DNA of 64,000 nt, from the NCBI GenBank assembly GCA_949752795.1, contig OX457058.1, forward strand, positions 169,882,223 to 169,946,222. The letters are read 5' to 3'. This DNA is from Hyperoodon ampullatus. Its lineage: Eukaryota > Chordata > Mammalia > Artiodactyla > Ziphiidae. The position numbers and the translations under genes were made by a program. Below the pieces are notes generated by a model. That model was not told where the DNA came from. It searched no databases and saw only the letters and a list, made by a program, of their open reading frames with translations. Positions 21,216 through 33,039 of the stretch are shown piece after piece. Positions within the stretch are counted from its first letter, which is position 1, and the number at the start of each line of letters is the position of its first letter.

Positions 21216-22711
21216 GTAAGTCTCTGCCGTGGAAACCTGCTCCTCGTCCATCCCCAGGCCCTGGGACTTGGGGAGCCGCTGGCCTTTACCTGCCCCAGGC
21301 TTCCTGTACATTGTAGGGGAGGAGGCGCTGGAGTGAGGAAAATGGCGAGCTTCCGTGTCGCACAGAGGCAGCCCCAGCAGGGGCCCAACCTCCTTGCCGA
21401 GCCTCTACCGCGTGGCTTCGGATGTGGCTTTGAACTCCTCTGGGTTCAGCTTTCCTCGTGAAAATCAGGCCAAGGCTGCCCATTCAGGGTTATCGTGAGG
21501 GTTACGTAGGATGAGACATGTGCACAGTCTGGACCCAGGAGGTGTGTTAAGGAGAAGCCACTGGCTCAGCCCCTCTGGCTTCCAATTGTGCTGCGGTGAC
21601 GCCGTGGACAGAGTTGGGATCCTTGCTTTATGTTGGGCCCTGGGTAAGATTTGCTTGTATTAAACATGTCCTCAGTTCCAGGATTTTACTAAGGCAGAAA
21701 CTGAGGCCTTTCCCGAGGAAGGTCCTGCTGTGGATCAGAGGCCTGACCCCAGTGACCCCGCGGCCCTCCCCTCCGCTTTCCCCACCAGCTGTGCTGCCCT
21801 CGACTCCTGACTGCGGGCCGTGCCTGGAATCTCTCCCAAGCTCAGGCTTTACCCCTTCTCCAGGCTCCTTGAAGTCCCCCAAGCTTGATGTGCTCTCCGT
21901 GTGTGATTTGGGGGCGTGTCCATCTCCCCCTCAACCCAGCTCCTTGCCCCCTACAGCCCTGGCCACGGGGGCTGTGCCCGTGGTGCTGGGCGCCGTGGGC
22001 TTCACCGGGGCAGGAATTGCAACCTCCTCCTTAGCGGCCAAGTTAATGTCACCGGCCACCATGGCCAATGGGGGCGGAGTTGCCACCAGCAGCCTGGTGG
22101 CCACTGTCCAGTCCATGGGTAAGTGTCCCCGACGGGGCTTGCTGTGGAGGGTGAGGGAGGACAAGAGCCTCAGAGCATCCAGCCCTGACCTTAGCCCTGG
22201 TGAGCCCCAGTCTGCCTGTGCCTTTGTCTCACCCTCCGTGGTCACTCTCTCTCTGGGTCTCTGAAGCAGGTGCGTTGCCGGGGGAAGGTGCTCTGGCCTA
22301 GGGTGTGCTCGGCTCAGGCTGACTCAGACTTTCTGAGTTAGCTGGGGCGTCTGTGTCCCACCTGGGGTTCAGCCTTCTTTCCCAGAGAGTGAGGCAGCTC
22401 CCAGCTCTCGGTTTCCCCACCGGAGTTCATGCCTTTGGGTACCTGCTTGCAGCAGCGTTTCCCAAACAGAGATCCTTGGGGGTTGCGGAAACAGACAAGG
22501 GTTCTGGGTGGGATCTCTGGGCCTGAGGCCCTCCTGACAGGCCCTGGAGTCTCGGACCCTATGGTTCTGCCCCACAAGCTGCCCCAGCCTGCCTGTCCCA
22601 TTCTACTCACCCTCTGCTTCTCCTCCAGGATTAGGTGGACTCTCCCTGTCATCCAAAGTCCTCCTGGGATCCGCTGGGTTTGCCCTTGTGTCCCTCGTGG
22701 TGGGCTTGTGA
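21167..22711 (+). CDS. Unit 3: short IFI27-like ISG12 gene
   Basis: Three exons: 21167-21215, 21957-22118 and 22629-22711, joined by GTAAGT/CTACAG and GTAAGT/CTCCAG with phase 1 at both introns. The ATG at 21167 (A at -3) is the nearest in-frame start and gives a 97-aa product: [16 protein letters not shown], the ISG12 core with [20 protein letters not shown] and [18 protein letters not shown], and a short hydrophobic end [17 protein letters not shown] closing LVVGL. The lack of a polar tail and the last position before an inverted IFI27L2 recall human IFI27, which also ends inside the second hydrophobic segment. An upstream first exon instead of the 21167 start is possible, using an acceptor at CCAAG 21186-21190. 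Expected role: interferon-induced membrane protein of mitochondria, ER or nuclear envelope. Confidence 0.75.
21957..22118 (+). CDS. Unit 3 ISG12 core exon
   Basis: 162 nt, the same length and phase as the unit 1 and IFI27L2 core exons, flanked by CTACAG and GTAAGT. It carries more replacements than those two do against each other: Ala to Thr in IATSS, Met to Leu and Ala to Pro in KLMSPAT, and Gly to Ser in ATSSLVA. Confidence 0.9.
22629..22711 (+). CDS. Unit 3 last exon, short hydrophobic C-terminus
   Basis: Starts after CTCCTCCAG, ends at TGA 22709-22711. It encodes 26 residues ending ALVSLVVGL. The downstream GAAAATAAG at 22804-22812 lies where units 1 and 4 have AATAAA, so the canonical poly(A) signal appears lost or changed to AATAAG. 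Confidence 0.85.
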
Positions 22712-23662
22712 GAGGTCCCTGTCACTCCCTTTGCAGAGAAGAGGACCAGGTAGTGCCCTGTTCGCCAGCCTGATGCAGGAAGGGACCAAACGCTGCACCC
22801 CCAGAGGAAAATAAGAAAGAAAAATGAGCTGTTGCAACCCCTCGGGTCCCTTCCTTCTTGTTTGCCTGAAGTGGGGGTGGGGGAAGGCTCACTTCTCTTA
22901 GAGCGACATGTGTCGGGGTGCCCAGAGATGGACTGAGTCAAACGGTGAAGCCTGGAACCTACCCTTGCCCAGCTTCTGACTGTGTGTGTGACCCCGGGTG
23001 CATCACCTCTGCTCCTGCATTCGGCCCTCTGTATATGGGGAGTTGGTCTGAAAGACCTCAAAGGTCCCAGCCAGGGTGGATGTTTTGGCTCAGTTCCTGT
23101 GCAGAGTCAGGAATGGAAGGGGAGGGAGCATCCTGTTTGGAGCCTCATTTGCACGCACCCCACTCCTACCCTCTGCGTATGCAATGGCTATTTCCTAAGT
23201 GGCCTGGCTGAGGCTCAGAAAGCGACGGCCCCAGGATGTCACTGCTTCCTCCCAAAGTCAAAATCCAGTGCCCTGGCCTTTTTCCCCCAACAGCTAGAAA
23301 GAAAATCTCGTTTGTCAAGGGCTCTGATCTTTCTGCTTCAGGGCCGTGGTCCCTAAAGATCCTTCTCCCCCTGGTACAAGGTCTTGTAGAAACTTCTCAT
23401 CACCAGGATGGGATCTATCCCAGAACATCAGAAAATTCGCTTCCATGTTGATTCACTCCTCCTTTCCACAAACTCTTGGAGTGTGTGCTGTGGGTCAGGC
23501 ACTGGGCTGTGTGCTAGGGAACTTGGCCTTTCCTAGGTAGCACTCTTGGTCTGCTGCGTGGGTGGACCAACAGGCAGACAGCCATTGATGTTGCCCTCTG
23601 ATGACATCAGAGGCCAGCCCAGGGCTTTGGGGGTGCCCAGAGGGAAGGCACATCACAGCAGT

Positions 23663-24004
23663 GTCTTAGTCCGTTCAGGCTGCTATAACAAAAATACCAT
23701 AAAATGGGTGGCTTATAAACAATAGAAATTTATTCCTTACAGTATTGGAGGCTGAGAAGTCAGAGATCAAGGCTACAGCACATTTAGGTTCCTAGGTGGC
23801 TGTCTTTTCACTGTGTCCTCACATGATGGAAGGGGAAAGAGAGCTCTTTGTGGCCTCTATTAGAAGGACACTAATCCCATTCATGAGGGCTCCACCCTCA
23901 TGATCGAAGCACCTCCCAGTGTTTCCTCCTCCTTATACCATCACCTTGGGGGTTAATATTTCAACTTCTGAATTCTGGGGGGGCACAAACATTCAGACCA
24001 TAGC
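23663..24004 (-). mobile_element. MLT1-like (ERVL-MaLR) LTR
   Basis: Inverted LTR from GTCTTAGTCCGTTCAGGCTG to CATTCAGACCATAGCA, with internal CTCATGAGGG-type MLT1 text. Solo LTR; no coding sequence. Confidence 0.8.
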
Positions 24005-24179
24005 AAGCCTATTGGGGAAGGGGAGCTTGGATTCTATCCTGAGGGCTTTGGAGAAACACTGAAGGGTTTTTAATATGACCGTGACCGTATCACAGATTCT
24101 ATTTTGCGTGAAGGGGGACCTCCTTCCAGGTTCTGAGAGTGGGCTCTTGTCTGACACTTGGAAATGAATTGTCCAAGGA

Positions 24180-24760
24180 GACACAGGTGCTGACAAAGCA
24201 AGAGACTTGATTGGGAAGGGGCAGCCGGGTGGAGAACAACAGGGTAAGGGAACCCAGGAGAACTACTCTGCCACGTGGCTCGCAGTCTCAGGTTTTATGG
24301 TAATGGGGTTAGCTTCTGGATTGTCTCTGGCCAATCATTCTGACTCAGGGTCCTTCCTGGTGGCGTGCGCATTGCTCAGCCAAGATGGATTCCAGTGAGA
24401 AGGATTCTGGGAGGTTGGCAGGGCACATGGAAGGGCGAATCCTCTCTCCTTTTGACCTTTCCCGAATTCATCTGGTTAGTGATATCTTGTTAGTTCTGTG
24501 TCCTTACCAGGACGTCCTGTTGTAAGATAACTCACGCAAGTGGCTACTATCTTGCCTGGCCAGGGTGGGCAGTTTTGGTCCGTGGTTCCCCTAACACTAC
24601 ACCCGTGCACACCCTGTCCTAGATGCCATCAGCGGCCTGGCAGGATCTCAGTTTTCAACAAGAACCAAACTTGTGAGTCTGGTTTTATGGACCTTTTAAA
24701 AGTTAACTCACTCGTGTCCTCAAGTGGCTCCTAGTGGGGTCAGTGAAGCATCGTTGTACC
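24180..24760 (-). mobile_element. Possible old ERV/LTR fragment
   Basis: Composition and phrases such as TGGTCCGTGGTTCCCCTAAC look retroviral-derived, but the ends are not definable and no viral protein can be read. Confidence 0.35.
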
Positions 24761-24829
24761 CAACCATAGGCGTAAACTCCTTAGGGTACTAATTATTTCA
24801 ACACTTGATTCTTTTTCTTTCCCCCATTT

Positions 24830-25166
24830 TTTTTTTTTTTATGTCTTGGAGAATCTAAGAAAAGCTGTGAATGTTTTCCCCCAAAATGCACACATTCCCA
24901 AAATAATGCTCTAACTTCAAGTCCTTCATTAGAGCCTCTGAAGGTCCTCCTGGAGCTAAGGGCAAAAGCCCCTGCCTTAACTACAAGTCTGAGTCTCCCA
25001 CAAGAAGGGCACTTGCTCTGATTTGGATTTGGAAGGATGGAGACCAACTTCCTGGAAGGTCAAGACCATCTGTACTTCTGACTGACAACTATTAGATGAT
25101 AAAAGCGTGTTATTTTAAGCTGCTAAATGTGTGGTAACTTATTACACAGGACTGGAAACTAATACA
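24830..25166 (+). mobile_element. MLT1-like LTR fragment
   Basis: The end TTATTACACAGGACTGGAAA and CTAATACAG, preceded by TTTTAAGCTGCTAAATGTGT, is characteristic of MLT1-type LTR 3' ends. Confidence 0.6.
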
Positions 25167-25194
25167 GCTTTGATTGTCCCCCTCTCTCTATCCA

Positions 25195-25400
25195 GCTGAG
25201 GTTGTTCACTCAGGAGCTGGCCGAACATACTCTGGCCACCCCAGGATTCCTGAAACTTCTGGCTTCAGCTGGCTCCCACCCTGCCCCTGTGGATCCAGGG
25301 GTCCCTGCCTGCTCTCAGGAGTCCCCAGTGTCAGAAGCCAGGCACATCCACTGCTCACCATGTTCCTGCACACAGGGGCCCAGCGTGCTGCAGGGCAGTG
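25195..25400 (+). other. Recurring GC-rich segment, copy 3
   Basis: Begins after a CTCTCTCTATCCAG acceptor-like tract and contains GAGCTGGCCGAACATACTC. No ISG12 exon follows it before the minus-strand IFI27L2, so if it marks a duplicated unit, the rest of that unit is missing. Confidence 0.3.
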
Positions 25401-25624
25401 AAACAGGAGGGAAGGGGGCAGGGCACAACGTTTAAAAGAATGACACAGCCATGGAGGATACAACACAAACTGGTTAGAACCTACTGTTTTGCTGAGAGAC
25501 TTACTCTCAGGTTTCAGGTTCGCAGGATTGTTGGCAAAATAAACCACTCTACACTTAATTAAGTAAGAGATAAGAAAGTCTATTAGGTTAGTTATAAATC
25601 GTAGCACGAAGATAAGCAAAATAG

Positions 25625-25872
25625 TAAGAAATAAATGTATTTACAATCACCAAATTGGGGAAACAGCTACATCTAGATCCAAGCAAGGCTGGGAAGTCCC
25701 TTGAATAACAATCCGGAGTCCCAATTGGAAGTAGTAAGTTACAGCATAAGGTCAAGCACATAGCAAGAAATAAGTATATATACATCAACAAAGTGGGGAA
25801 ACACCTACATCCAGATCCAAGCAACACTGGGAAGTCCCTGGAACAGCGATCTGGAGTCCCAGCTGGAAGGTT
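25625..25872. repeat. Diverged tandem duplication, two copies
   Basis: The copy at about 25628-25746 and the copy at about 25764-25870 share GGGGAAACA, ATCCAAGCAA, CTGGGAAGTCCCT and GGAGTCCCA in the same order. Probably a tandem repeat inside an old LTR. Confidence 0.75.
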
Positions 25873-25930
25873 CCGAGCAGCACATCCACCCCATGGATGA
25901 GACTTCAGAGTACTGCTCAAAGGAGTCCTG

Positions 25931-26260
25931 TTCTTTTTTTTTTTTTTTTTTAAATAAATTTATTTATTTATTTTTGGCTGTGTTGGGTCTTCGTTGCTGC
26001 GCACAGGCTTCCTCTAGTTGCAATGAGCAGGGGCTATACTTCGTTGCAGTGCACGGGCTTCCCATTGCGGTGGCTTCTCTTATTGCAGAGCATGGGCTCT
26101 AGGCACACAGGCTTCAGTAATTGTGGCACGCAGGCTCAGTAGTTGTGGCACATGGGCTTAGTTGCTCCGCGGCATGTGGGATCTTCCCGGATCAGGGCTC
26201 AAACCCTTGTCCCCTGCATTGACAGGCGGATTCTTAACCACTGCACCACCAGGGAAGCCC
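25931..26260 (-). mobile_element. CHR-type SINE, long form
   Basis: Inverted copy, direct repeat AGGAGTCCTG at 25921-25930 and 26261-26270. Confidence 0.92.
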
Positions 26261-26639
26261 AGGAGTCCTGCTTTTAATGCCAAGCTGCAAGCTGATAATC
26301 ACCAGCTTATGTGCAAATATGCAGCTCTGGCTATTATCAGAAATGTTTTCCTCTCTAGTCGTAAATCTCAGAATGTTCACTGACCCTTGGGAACTGGCCA
26401 GATTCCCTAGGCCCAGGAAGCTTCGTGACTTACTCCCTTCCTTATCTGTTGCTTCTGAAGACTTGTTAGTGCTGTTTCTGTTGACCTGCATGTAGTCCAG
26501 CAGTTCAGCATGTAGTTCCTTTCAGGGTCTTCTTTTAGTCAAAGGCCTATTATGGCCTCTGAAGCCTGAACAAGCCTGTTAACTTCCCCAACACCTACTA
26601 GGTCCAAAAGGGTGGAAGATTTGACTTCCAGTAGACCTT

Positions 26640-27180
26640 GAGCCTCATTATATGCTCACTGTGATACATCAGCATGCTAAGTGACACACATACAGGCACC
26701 ATGACAGTTCTGAGGCCATAAAAGGGCAAATAGTGGGCAGTGGCCAAAATAGGTGGAATAATCCTCAAAATAGTTGGAATACAGTTGGAGCAATTCTCCC
26801 ACTCATTAGCCTATGAAATTACCCAGCCCATAAAAACTAACCACCCCATATTTCAGGGCCTCTCGCCTTCTGAGATGGCCCACACTCTGTCTGTGGAGTA
26901 TGTTTCTCCCAGGGCTGCTCTTGCCTTTTGAGAAAGACCGCATTCTGTCTATGGAATGTGTCTCTCTCTAAATAAATCCACTTCTTGCCTATCCCTTTGC
27001 CTGTCGCTGAATTCCTTCTGTGCTGAAACATAAAGAACCCGAGCTTCATTAAGTCCTGAGACCAGGTGTGCGATCTTAATTAAGATCATGTGGGTTAGAG
27101 TCCCAGCCCGTGGGTTCAAGTCCCAATCTCAGTTTTAGCTGGATTTGAGTCCCATCTGAGTTGTGCAGTTTCAGTAGGAC
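26640..27180 (+). mobile_element. LTR-like element with poly(A) signal
   Basis: CTCTCTCTAAATAAATCC supplies AATAAA, followed by a TTGCCTATCCC/GTCGCTGAATTCC region as in retroviral R-U5. No coding sequence. The family is not identified. Confidence 0.5.
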
Positions 27181-29250
27181 ACGGGGAGGCAGAGGCAAAT
27201 TCTCACTGTGGGGATCTAGGATAGACTCCTGTCTTCATCAGAGTGGCAGAGGCTGCTAGCAGTCACCCGATGCCTACTCTTTCCTTCTGGTGCATATGAA
27301 GAGAGCCCTGATTTTTGGCCAGGTGCATGATTCCCAGCCAAGGATTGCATTCCCAGTCCTCTTGTGGGAAGGTGTGCTCACCAGACTGGGTTCTGGCCAT
27401 TGGGATGTGAGTGGAACTGAAGTATGCAACTCTCTGAGTATGCACTTAAGGGGAGTGGGTGAGTCCGCCTTGCCCCTTGGCCCTTTCCAATGGGCTCTGC
27501 TGCAGGTGGGGGAGTGACCATCTTCCACCCTGAAGATGACAGCAGCCCCTTAAGGAAGCAGAGCAACAAGACTGCAGGAGCCTGGGCCTCCCTGAGCAGA
27601 GCCACCACTCCAACGGAGACACTCACACAACCAAGTAATAGAGAAAGAAACTTCTCTTGTTTAAGCCAAGAGGGCGTCTTTTACAACAAGCAAATGCAGA
27701 TTTTCATGAACATGGGGGGATCTTTTGATTGCAAGCAACAGAAGAATCAATCCAACAAAGAGAGTTGCTTTTACCTGTTCCTTCTCAAAATCCCACTAAA
27801 ATAACAGTAAAGGACTAAAGAAAGGCTTAAACCCACATCAACAAAGAGACAGGAAGAGAAGATGAGAGTAACACAATTTAGAAGCCAGAAATCACATGGA
27901 CATGGGGTTCCACTTAGCAGTCCCAAGAAAGCTGAATCTTAAGGTGTCAGTGGGGAAGGGGAGAAAGAGGCAACTTTGCCCTTAGGACCACCAGAACCTC
28001 AGCCATTGGAGTGGCTACTGGAGGTTGGCATTAAGGTGGACTGGCAGCAAGAGGGCTGGCTGGACGTCTATTTAGGAAGCAGGCAGACCCCCAGGTAGCC
28101 CCCTCCAGCAGACGCCTGTAGGTTTACTTTTGGTGAGGTTGGGTCTCTGGGCCAGGAGGCACCAGGGGCCAGGAAGTGCATACTAAGAATGACAGTCTCC
28201 AAACAAGTGCTGAGACCCTCAATCTTCTTCACTGATAGGCACCAGAACGCTGCAGCCAGGTTATAACATCCAAAACAGAAGGAGGAAGATTCTTCTTGGG
28301 AATCTTACCAGCCCAAGAAAAGAAATGCTCATATTCTGATACCTGGGAAGGGGATGCCCAATGAAAGCTTCATCCAGACCACATACCCTCCCGAAGTTGA
28401 CAAGAGCCACTCCTGTGGCAGAGCCTGTCATGGGACACCTGTGAAGACCTCAGACATAAATGGGAAGCAGACTAACCCCCCGCGTCTCTGGCCCTCTGCC
28501 GCCTTTCACCCTCAGCCCTGGGGCACTCACCCTCTGACAGATGTGCAGCTTCACCACTGGCTTACCCACCCCCTGAAAGACTCGAGGGACCAAGGGGGCT
28601 GCATGGCTGGTCTGAGACTGTGGAAAACAGAGGTGGGGGGTGTGCAGCGGGCCCAGGAGGGATGCAGACCAAGGTGTCAGGACGTCCATAGCACCTGGGC
28701 TGGGGGAGGGAGGAAAGGGCTTCTGTTTCCTAGAAACCCCACCGTCTGTCCCCCTGAGTCCCCACAGCAACTTCCGGGACACCTCTGGGGCACCCTAAAT
28801 ACCCACAGAGCAATTCTGAAAGCCCTGGGACAAGAGGATCAAAGTAAATAACATTAAGAATATATTTACTCTGATTAAGACACTGCCCGTGACTCACCAC
28901 ATAAAATCCACACACTATTTCAAGAAAGGCAACACTGCTGCCCCTGTTTTCATAGACATTGTTGAAAGAACCCATAAGAGATGATCCAAAGTCCCTAACT
29001 CCTGCTGCTGTTGAAGATGGGCATCTTTCCATAACTCGCATTTACTTTGCGGGTTATTTCCAGGAGATTTGGAGTCTTTACCTGGCTTGCTGCCCACCAG
29101 CTCTGTCCCAGCTGCCTTCTCAAGCAGTCGGCCTGTGTTCAGGGAGATAAAATAATGTTCATAATGAATCAATTTCAAATTGATGGGATTTGGGGTGGGG
29201 GATAGAGTAGTTCAACCATTACAACTCTTGTCCAGCCAGCCATGGCCAGA
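27180..29250. other. No gene or clear repeat recognised
   Basis: Mixed sequence with short open frames only; none has a recognisable domain, splice context or homology to the ISG12 units. Confidence 0.4.
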
Positions 29251-29257
29251 CTCTCTG

Positions 29258-30240
29258 GAATGTTGTTGCAGCAGAAATAGAAAAGAGGCTTTTCTGACAA
29301 GGAAAATAAGGAAACAGTGAACAGGCTTGGGAAGCAGCATAAACAGGCCTGAAAGAGTTAAGCAATCTTGGTTATTCTTTAGCTGTTACTACTAACACAC
29401 ACTTGTAGCTACACGTGTCCTTCACAAAGCCGACTACTCTCTGACTCCATACGAATTACCCTTTGCACCTGGCATTATCTTCTCCCCCTACACTCCCTCA
29501 TAGCACTCTTCATTTCAGAAAGAAGGTCATGGGGCTTCCCTGGTGGCTCAATGGTTAAGAAGCCGCCTGCCAACGCAGGGGACACGGGTTAGAGCCCTAG
29601 TCCGGGAAGATCCCACATGCTGCAGAGCAACTAAGCCCGTGCACCATGGCTACTGAGCCTGCGAGCTAGAGTCCGTGAGCCACGACTACTGAGCCCACGT
29701 GCCACAACGACTGAAGCCCGCGTGCCACAACTACTGAAGCCCACACGTCTAGAGCCTGTGCTCCGCAACAAGAGAAGCCACCGCAATGAGAAGCCCGCGC
29801 ACCGCAACGAAGAGTAGCCCCACTCGCCACAACTAGAGAAAGCCCGCGCGCAGCAACGAAGACCCAACGCAGTCAAAAATAAATAAATAAATAAATAAAT
29901 AAATTTATTTATTATTTAAAGAAAAAAGAAAGAAAGAAGGTTGGGCCCGGTAACTTCAGGGACACCAGACCCAGTTTCTGAGCTGACACCAGCTTTGGCC
30001 ATGAATTTGCAGAAGAAAAGGAATGCAAGACCTTCATTACTTTGAGCCTTATCACCTACCCCAGACCACGAGCCCCGGGCTATATAACCTTTCCCTATTC
30101 CCCAGGAACGGGGCACAGTTCTTGAGGTGCTAGCCTGTTATGTTACCCCCTTTGCCAGGCAACGATTAAAGCCATTTTTCTCATTCCTCCAAAACTCTTG
30201 TCTTCGTATTTCTTTTCAGCATCGGTGCACAGAGAGTCAA
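29258..30240 (+). mobile_element. Solo LTR interrupted by a SINE
   Basis: Begins near TGTTGTTGCAGCAG. Contains a TATA box GGCTATATAACC (about 30079-30090), an ATTAAA poly(A)-type signal near 30164, and ends around CGGTGCACAGAGAG. A SINE splits it at 29531-29927. No retroviral genes are present. Confidence 0.65.
29531..29927 (+). mobile_element. CHR-type SINE, long form
   Basis: GGGCTTCCCTGGTGGCTCAA start, (TAAA)n tail, flanked by AGAAAGAAGGT on both sides. Confidence 0.92.
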
Positions 30241-32820
30241 TGTTTTTTGACATCAGTTTCTTTGGTAACAGGGATTTTCCAGCAGAAAAGGAAACTAAGA
30301 AGGAACGTTTTTCAAACTGAAATTGTGCCAGGCTTTTCCTGACAAATTGCAGAGACTTAGGGATTGTCCACTGGTTTGAGTGATCTCCCTCAAGGCCCTT
30401 GGCTTGTGGCTTTGTTCAGGGTAGGCCAGCTGGGGACCAGCCCCAAAGCTGAGCTGTGTTCTCTGCTGGGATTCCAACAGATCTGGGCCGGTCTGGGGTC
30501 CTGACTTGGTGGGTCACTATGAGACAGACTGTGGAACCTCCTGTGTGTGCCTCATCCTGATGGAAGGAGATGGGCGAAGCCTGAAAATAGGTGGATTTCA
30601 GGAATAATCTGAGAGCACTGTGGCTGTCTGGGGTCAGACCCCTGGGCTCCTGAGTGGGGCCTGAGCAGAAGGTAGGAAGCTGTCTTAGGCTGAGACCCCA
30701 AGACAAGGGTTTGAGTGCAAGTAGTTAATTTGAGAGGTGACCCCAGAGAACACCAACAGGGAAATGGGGGGTGACAGGGAAAGACTGGCAGCTGAGAAAT
30801 GGCCCATTAGTGAGTTTGCACTGGGGGCAACTGAGGCTGACTCCTGCTGCAGACCTCTGGGGGGGTTTATCCCCCAACTAAAATCCATCGCTGGCTGAGG
30901 GCTATTCTGGGGGCGGGGGCCAACACCTGACACCTCCAGCCAGCCTTGTAGGCCTCAGGGGTGGGGCCTGGCAGTGGGAACAGCAGGCGGACGCTGGGAG
31001 ACACATGGCCGGGGGACAAGGGCAAGGCTCCGACATTGTCTGTTGCCCAAGTTCAGTAGAGACAGAGGTGAACAGTATTTATGCCAGGACCTGCACATGG
31101 GAGGTCGATCTTATCAGTAGTTCATCTGGGTTTGGATTTTGTTGTTGCTATGGCTGCTGGCTGTCTGTGATCCACCAGCTTCAAATCAGGGTTCCCTGGG
31201 CTTGCGGTGGAGGCTGATTTTTCTCAGTGTCTGCTCAACCCTTGGCTACAGGCTTCCGTTTGGTCTGTGCATCTTGGAGAGGGTCTCTGCACACCTGCTC
31301 CACCCGCAGTGTAAACATCTGTTGCTTGTTACTAGCTATCCTGGCGGAAAGGGCAAAAGGGTCCTCTGTGGTCCACCCGGCCTAGTCTGCGCAGGCGCTG
31401 TGGGCCTGGACCTGGGGGCGGGATTTTCTCAGAAGCGTTCCCCTCCCCCTGCTTCCCTAGTGGTGGGCTGATCCTTACTGTCTGAGCCCCGGAAAGTTTA
31501 ACACCCCAAATTCAGAGGTAGAGGATTTTTTTTCTCTTTTTCTTTCCCATCTACGCTGATCTTCACCTGTGCTCTGCAGGCTTCCCCCAGCAACATGAGG
31601 CTTTTGTTCCCTAGGGGGTAGGGCTGCAGCTCCCCTCCGCCAGCCTTGCCTCAGTGAGGGAAGTTTCTCCTGACTCCAGTCTTCCTTGGGAGCACCCAGT
31701 GGGTCCCTGGAGAAAAACGTTAAGGTTGGCCTGAAGCATCCATCCTTGTGACTGTAGCTCCCAGAGTTCCCTGCACTCATGGTAGCCCATCCTTGCCCTT
31801 GAGCGATCAGTTAGGGTTTTTAGCTGAACTTGCACTGCCTGCTCTGGCCGCACCTCCCTCCTGTGCTGTGCCCCAGGTGGCTCAGTGCTCTCCTTGGAGG
31901 CCCCTGACTTCCCTGAGAATTCAGGCCATCTGGTGGCCCTGCCTCTTCAGCTCTCTTAGGGGTTCAAGGAAAGTTATGCTTTTGTAGGTTTTCTGGCTTT
32001 TTCTTATTGTCGGGTGGGAGTAACGCTCTCTCCAGCTTCCTGTATCCTAAGCAGCTCTTCCTTCTTGATAGGTCGGCAAGTGGCCTACAGAATGCAGCGC
32101 CTGCACGCTGGACGCCTCCTCAAGACTACCTATTGGGGGTGTAAGCAGAAGTGTTAGAACTGATATCTCATCCTTTAGAAAGACTCCAGAAAATGAGGCC
32201 ACTCTGGAAGGAAGTGAGACCTCACTCTGAAGGTGAATGGAGTCTTAGGGGACACCAAGAATGCCTGTCGGCAGCGAAGGAACTGGTGAATGCCAGTTGC
32301 CTTTCGACTTCCCAGACACAGCGTAGTGACCATTCCTGATTCCATCTCCTCCTCTCGAGGTGCCCAGAGCCCCACTGTAACACTGGCGTACTGTCCTGTC
32401 CTTGCCCTGGTGGTCTGCATGTCAGCCTCCCCACAGCACTTTGAACAGGGTCCTGCTCACCTCTGGATGTCTGGTGCCCATTAATGAGGAAGGGCCGAGG
32501 GCTCTGGGGTCAGTGGCTCGATATGCATCCAGGCTACCCCTCACCTCTGCCTCCCTAGGAAGCTTTGTCAACCCCATCACTGAGTGAGGGGTAAACTGAG
32601 ACCCACCGATGGTGCACAAATGGCCCGGGGTTATACAGCCCATCCCCTGTAGGATGGGGACCAACCTGAGCCTCTTGCCAAGTGATTCTGTGCTTGATCA
32701 GCCTGCCCCCAACCTCTGCCCCTCTACCACAAGGCAGGTTGGGAGAATGGGGGGCACTCGAAACTTCCAATTCACAACTCACAACCCCCCAGGGCTGCAA
32801 GGAACAAAGACAGGACGGTG
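30240..32820. other. No gene recognised between the LTR and the IFI27L2 3' end
   Basis: GC-moderate unique-looking sequence. Short open frames lack splice support or recognisable motifs. It may hold old repeats too diverged to name. Confidence 0.4.
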
Positions 32821-32835
32821 CATCTGCAGATGATC

Positions 32836-32841
32836 TTTATT
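32836..32841 (-). terminator. IFI27L2: Poly(A) signal overlapping the IFI27L2 stop codon
   Basis: The codons GAG AAA TAA followed by A contain AATAAA, so the hexamer includes the stop codon itself and the 3' UTR must be only about 10-30 bases. Confidence 0.8.
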
Positions 32842-33039
32842 TCTCATGCTTCTCTGAACTGAGTGGGAGTTTTGGAGGTCCGACTTGGGGTACATTTTCT
32901 CCTGGCTGGTCCCCTTCAGCTCTGGGTCCAGCTGGAGGAGAGGAAGAAGGTGCCTTTTTTGCACCTCCAAGCAAAGCCCCAAAAGCTGATCCAACGGAGC
33001 CCAGGAGGATGTTGGATGATATGGAGAGTCCAGCTGCCC
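32837..33039 (-). CDS. IFI27L2: IFI27L2 last exon
   Basis: Acceptor CTCCCACAG. Encodes [20 protein letters not shown], then a KKAPSSSPP segment and the acidic/Pro tail to EKHEK. The TAA stop is at 32839-32837. Confidence 0.95.
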
